Shown piece by piece: positions 5,782-7,996 of a stretch of DNA of 7,996 nucleotides (its first letter is position 1; each line of letters begins with the position of its first letter). The stretch is taken from positions 596,059-604,054 of the forward strand of contig JADLKH010000003.1 of NCBI GenBank assembly GCA_015657435.1. The letters run 5' to 3'. The notes beneath the pieces were generated by a model that was given only the letters and a program-made list of their open reading frames with translations, did not search any database and was not told where the DNA came from. Origin of the DNA: Synergistales bacterium (GTDB lineage: Bacteria; Synergistota; Synergistia; Synergistales; 79-D21). The position numbers and the translations under genes were made by a program.

Positions 5782-6984
5782 ATGAGCGGCAGCACAATTG
5801 AAGTCAAGCCCGGGATCTATTGGGTTGGTGCGATCGACTGGGGGCTTCGCGACTTTCACGGCTACTCGACGGAGCTGGGGTCAACCTACAATGCCTTTCT
5901 CGTCGTCGACGAGCACGTGACGCTGTTCGACACCGTGAAGGCAACCCACACCGAGGAGATGCTCTGGAGAATCGGCCAGATCATCGATCCGGGGAAGATC
6001 GACACCGTCGTCGTCAATCACGCGGAGATGGATCACAGCGGCAGCCTCGGTCACCTGATCGAGGTTGCACGGCCGGAACGGGTTTTTGCCTCGCCCGCGT
6101 GTGAGAAGGCGCTCAAGGCCCATTTCCACCATGACGGATGGCCGGTCCGGGTCGTGAAAAGCGGCGACCGGCTGAATCTCGGGAGGAGAAACGTCACGTT
6201 CCTCGAAACGAAAATGCTTCATTGGCCGGACAGCATGTTTTCCTTCCTGGAGGAAGACGGCCTCCTGATCTCAAGCGATGCCTTCGGCGCACACTACGCT
6301 TCCAGCGAGCGATTCGACGACGAGGTCGATGCGGGGGAATTGATGCACCAGGCGGGGAAATATTACGCGAACATCCTGAACCCCTATTCTCCCCTCGTGC
6401 TCAACCTTCTGGAACAGGTCGGGAAGCTGGGCCTGAAGATCGACATCATCGCTCCGGATCATGGGGTCATCTGGAGAACGAACCCCGGAAAGATCCTGTC
6501 CGCCTATGCGAACTGGGGTTCCCAGAAAACACGGGAGAAGGCGCTCGTGGTGTTCGATTCCATGTGGCACAGCACCGAAAGGATGGCCGATGCGGTGGGG
6601 CAGGGCCTGCTTGAAAAGGGCGTTTCCGTCCAGGTGATGGACCTCCACGGATGGCACCGTAGCGACGTTGTGACCGAACTGCTGGATTCCCGGGGACTTG
6701 TGCTCGGATCACCGACCCTGAACAACGGGATGCTTCCCCGAATGGCCGATATGATCTGTTACGCGAAGGGCCTCCGGTTCACCGGACGGGTTGGGGCGGC
6801 TTTCGGCTCTTACGGCTGGGGGGGGGAGGCGGTCAAGCTCCTGAACGAAGCCCTCGACGAGATGAAGGTTCAGCGTGTCCACGAAGGTTTGAAGGTTCAA
6901 TATGTCCCGACCCCGCAGGATCTGGAGCGCAGCCGGGAACTGGGCCATGTGGTGGCGGGAGCGATTCTCGCCGATCCTCGTTGA
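5782..6984 (+). CDS. fprA: Class A flavodiiron protein (FprA/rubredoxin:oxygen oxidoreductase type)
   Basis: This 400-residue cytoplasmic enzyme reduces O2 to water and/or NO to N2O and protects anaerobes from oxygen or nitrosative stress. The N-terminal metallo-beta-lactamase domain (about 1-250) has the full diiron ligand set: H80-x-E82-x-D84-H85, H147, D166 and H227. The C-terminal flavodoxin domain (about 253-400) begins ALVVFDSMWHSTERMA. It shows the FMN loops DSMWHST (259-265) and GSPTLNNGMLP, then FGSYGWGGEAVK. There is no extra rubredoxin or flavin reductase domain, so it is class A and needs a partner electron donor; the gene just upstream is the natural candidate, together with a rubredoxin encoded elsewhere. 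GGAGG at 5768-5772, directly after the upstream stop codon, is 9 bases before the ATG. Sequence alone does not tell O2 from NO preference. A nine-G tract (6818-6826) encodes W-G-G. The TGA overlaps the start of the next gene. Confidence 0.95.
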   Translation: MSGSTIEVKPGIYWVGAIDWGLRDFHGYSTELGSTYNAFLVVDEHVTLFDTVKATHTEEMLWRIGQIIDPGKIDTVVVNHAEMDHSGSLGHLIEVARPERVFASPACEKALKAHFHHDGWPVRVVKSGDRLNLGRRNVTFLETKMLHWPDSMFSFLEEDGLLISSDAFGAHYASSERFDDEVDAGELMHQAGKYYANILNPYSPLVLNLLEQVGKLGLKIDIIAPDHGVIWRTNPGKILSAYANWGSQKTREKALVVFDSMWHSTERMADAVGQGLLEKGVSVQVMDLHGWHRSDVVTELLDSRGLVLGSPTLNNGMLPRMADMICYAKGLRFTGRVGAAFGSYGWGGEAVKLLNEALDEMKVQRVHEGLKVQYVPTPQDLERSRELGHVVAGAILADPR

Positions 6985-7868
6985 GGACGAAGGCCACGGT
7001 CAGTCTTTCTCCGGCTGGGAAAGTCCGCCTGAGGGGAACCCTGGAAGAGATTTACCGGAAATTCAACCGGCCCGAGTGGATTTCACCGGATCCCCTGGAG
7101 TGTGTTCTTCCCTACCGGGATCCCCGGGACCGGGAAATCGCTGCTCTTGTGGCTTCAGGTCTTGCCTACGGACGTGTGCGCCAGATCCTGAAGAGCGTCC
7201 GTTCCGTTCTCGATCGTCTGGGGGAATCTCCGAGGGACACGATTGAGAAATCGTCCCGCTCGCGGCTTGAGCGGGATTTTTCTTCCTTCCGGCATCGGTT
7301 CACCACGGGAACTGACCTGGTCAACCTCATCTGGGGGGCACGTGGCCTTTGCCTCATGTACGGGGGGTTGGAATCCGCCTTCCTCGCCGGAGCGACACCA
7401 GGGGAAAACGAGGTCTGTGCCCTTGAAGCTTTCCTCGAAAAGATGACGGAGGCCTCCGGCAGCACGGTGAGGAACAGCCTGATCTGCCGGCCTGCGGATG
7501 GCAGTGCGTGCAAGCGCCATTGGCTTTTTCTGAAATGGATGGTTCGCTCGGATTCGGTTGATCCCGGGGGCTGGAGCCGATGCGATCCGGCCCGGCTTGT
7601 GATTCCCCTCGATACGCACATGCACCGGATCGGGTTGGCCCTTGGCTTCACGAACCGAAAGGCGGCCGACCTGAAATCCGCCTTGGAGGTCACAAGAAGC
7701 TTCGCCGAAATCGTTCCAGATGACCCGACCCGTTACGATTTTGTCCTGACCCGTTTCGGAATCAGGGAAGACCTTCGTCTTGAAGATCTCTTAGAGAAAT
7801 GCCGAGCGGCCGCGCTCGACATTCACTCGACGGAGGACGGCCATTCCCGAGAGGAAAAAAAGCGATAG
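6981..7868 (+). CDS. TIGR02757/DUF2400 family protein, possible HhH-GPD relative
   Basis: This 295-residue protein of the uncharacterised TIGR02757 (DUF2400) family shows its hallmark blocks. They are LEEIYRKFNRPEWISPDPLE followed by PYRDPRDREIAALVASGLAYGR, KRHWLFLKWMVRSD (178-191), and PLDTHMHRIGLALGFTNRKA around D211-T212-H213-x-H215-R216. YDFVLTRFGIRED follows toward the C-terminus. The DTHxHR block recalls the catalytic-Asp helix of endonuclease III-type HhH-GPD glycosylases (DTHVxR), so a DNA-repair or nucleic-acid role is possible, but that is inference. The start is uncertain: TTG 6981 overlaps the flavodiiron stop codon (TTGA) and would give translational coupling. There is no clear Shine-Dalgarno within range, and no ATG occurs in frame before the conserved core. 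The charged tail after about residue 275 is variable and overlaps a gene on the other strand. It is probably the distal gene of the flavodiiron operon by position rather than by function. Confidence 0.8.
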   Translation: MRTKATVSLSPAGKVRLRGTLEEIYRKFNRPEWISPDPLECVLPYRDPRDREIAALVASGLAYGRVRQILKSVRSVLDRLGESPRDTIEKSSRSRLERDFSSFRHRFTTGTDLVNLIWGARGLCLMYGGLESAFLAGATPGENEVCALEAFLEKMTEASGSTVRNSLICRPADGSACKRHWLFLKWMVRSDSVDPGGWSRCDPARLVIPLDTHMHRIGLALGFTNRKAADLKSALEVTRSFAEIVPDDPTRYDFVLTRFGIREDLRLEDLLEKCRAAALDIHSTEDGHSREEKKR

Positions 7869-7996
7869 GGCCAGGGCGCCATACCGGGGAGAACCGGTTA
7901 TCTGTAGAATCACCGCGAAAAGGGCAGGTCCAGCGATCCCTGAGAACTTGCTTGAAAGATCGTAGAATGCGAAAAACTCCGCGCTCCTGCCGGGGG
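7791..7996 (-). CDS. MFS transporter, UMF1/Atg22-like family (C-terminal end only)
   Basis: The minus strand is open from the right edge (first whole codon at 7992-7994) to a TAA at 7791-7793, giving 67 C-terminal residues of a gene that starts outside the window. They read AEFFAFYDLSSKFSGIAGPA, then LFAVILQITGSPRYGALALSLFFLSGMAVLRRVNVERGR. This matches the last two membrane helices of UMF1-type major facilitator exporters (related to yeast vacuolar Atg22), where AEFFxxYxLSxKxxxxxxP and TGSxRxG are characteristic. The substrate is unknown. The final 78 bases overlap the 3' end of the convergent TIGR02757 gene, which leaves no room for a separate terminator. Confidence 0.85.
   Translation of the reverse strand, partial: PGRSAEFFAFYDLSSKFSGIAGPALFAVILQITGSPRYGALALSLFFLSGMAVLRRVNVERGRSAFL

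Noticed and set aside
4610..5797. Long minus-strand open frame (395 codons) antisense to ferritin and the flavin reductase gene
   Set aside because: It is the mirror of two clearly conserved genes in GC-rich DNA. Its product is rich in Arg, His and Pro with no recognisable domain, and it crosses the intergenic gap and its promoter signals.

Overview
The window is GC-rich, densely packed bacterial DNA with ordinary chromosomal gene content and no mobile element, tRNA, rRNA or CRISPR array that I can see. A ferritin, a flavin-reductase-like electron-transfer protein and a flavodiiron O2/NO reductase lie in a row. With the COG2509 flavoprotein and the UMF1-type exporter, this suggests an anaerobe that meets oxygen, in the style of the Desulfobacterota (former deltaproteobacteria). 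The taxonomic guess is inference from gene content only.

Left part (1-1666): the C-terminal part of a Ppx/GppA-type phosphatase with an HD domain enters from the left edge. It converges, with a one-base gap, on a sirtuin NAD-dependent deacylase on the minus strand. The sirtuin is divergent from the next gene across a 141-base intergenic region that holds a plausible promoter and small palindromes.

Middle (1667-4544): an NCS2-family nucleobase permease ends at a near-perfect intrinsic terminator. A COG2509-type FAD-dependent oxidoreductase follows; it carries a ferredoxin-like cysteine cluster beside its N-terminal FAD fold.

Right part (4519-6984): a strong sigma70-type promoter straddles the end of the oxidoreductase gene and is followed at once by a PerR-like palindrome. 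Together they would control a ferritin with complete A-, B- and C-site iron ligands. After a 105-base gap with a sigma54-like element and a strong hairpin come a flavin reductase/flavoredoxin-like protein and a class A flavodiiron protein. In Moorella the equivalent pair is Hrb plus FprA; here the flavin reductase has no rubredoxin domain. The likely logic is that ferritin takes up free iron while the flavoprotein pair reduces O2 or NO to harmless products.

Right edge (6981-7996): a TIGR02757/DUF2400 protein starts on a TTG that overlaps the flavodiiron stop codon. It shares a DTHxHR motif with the endonuclease III (HhH-GPD) fold. Its 3' end overlaps by 78 bases the 3' end of a convergent UMF1-family MFS transporter that leaves the window on the right.

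The best candidates for something new are the two regulatory signals around the ferritin/flavodiiron genes, the cysteine cluster of the COG2509 flavoprotein, and the glycosylase-like motif in the TIGR02757 protein. No clearly undescribed multi-gene system is evident.
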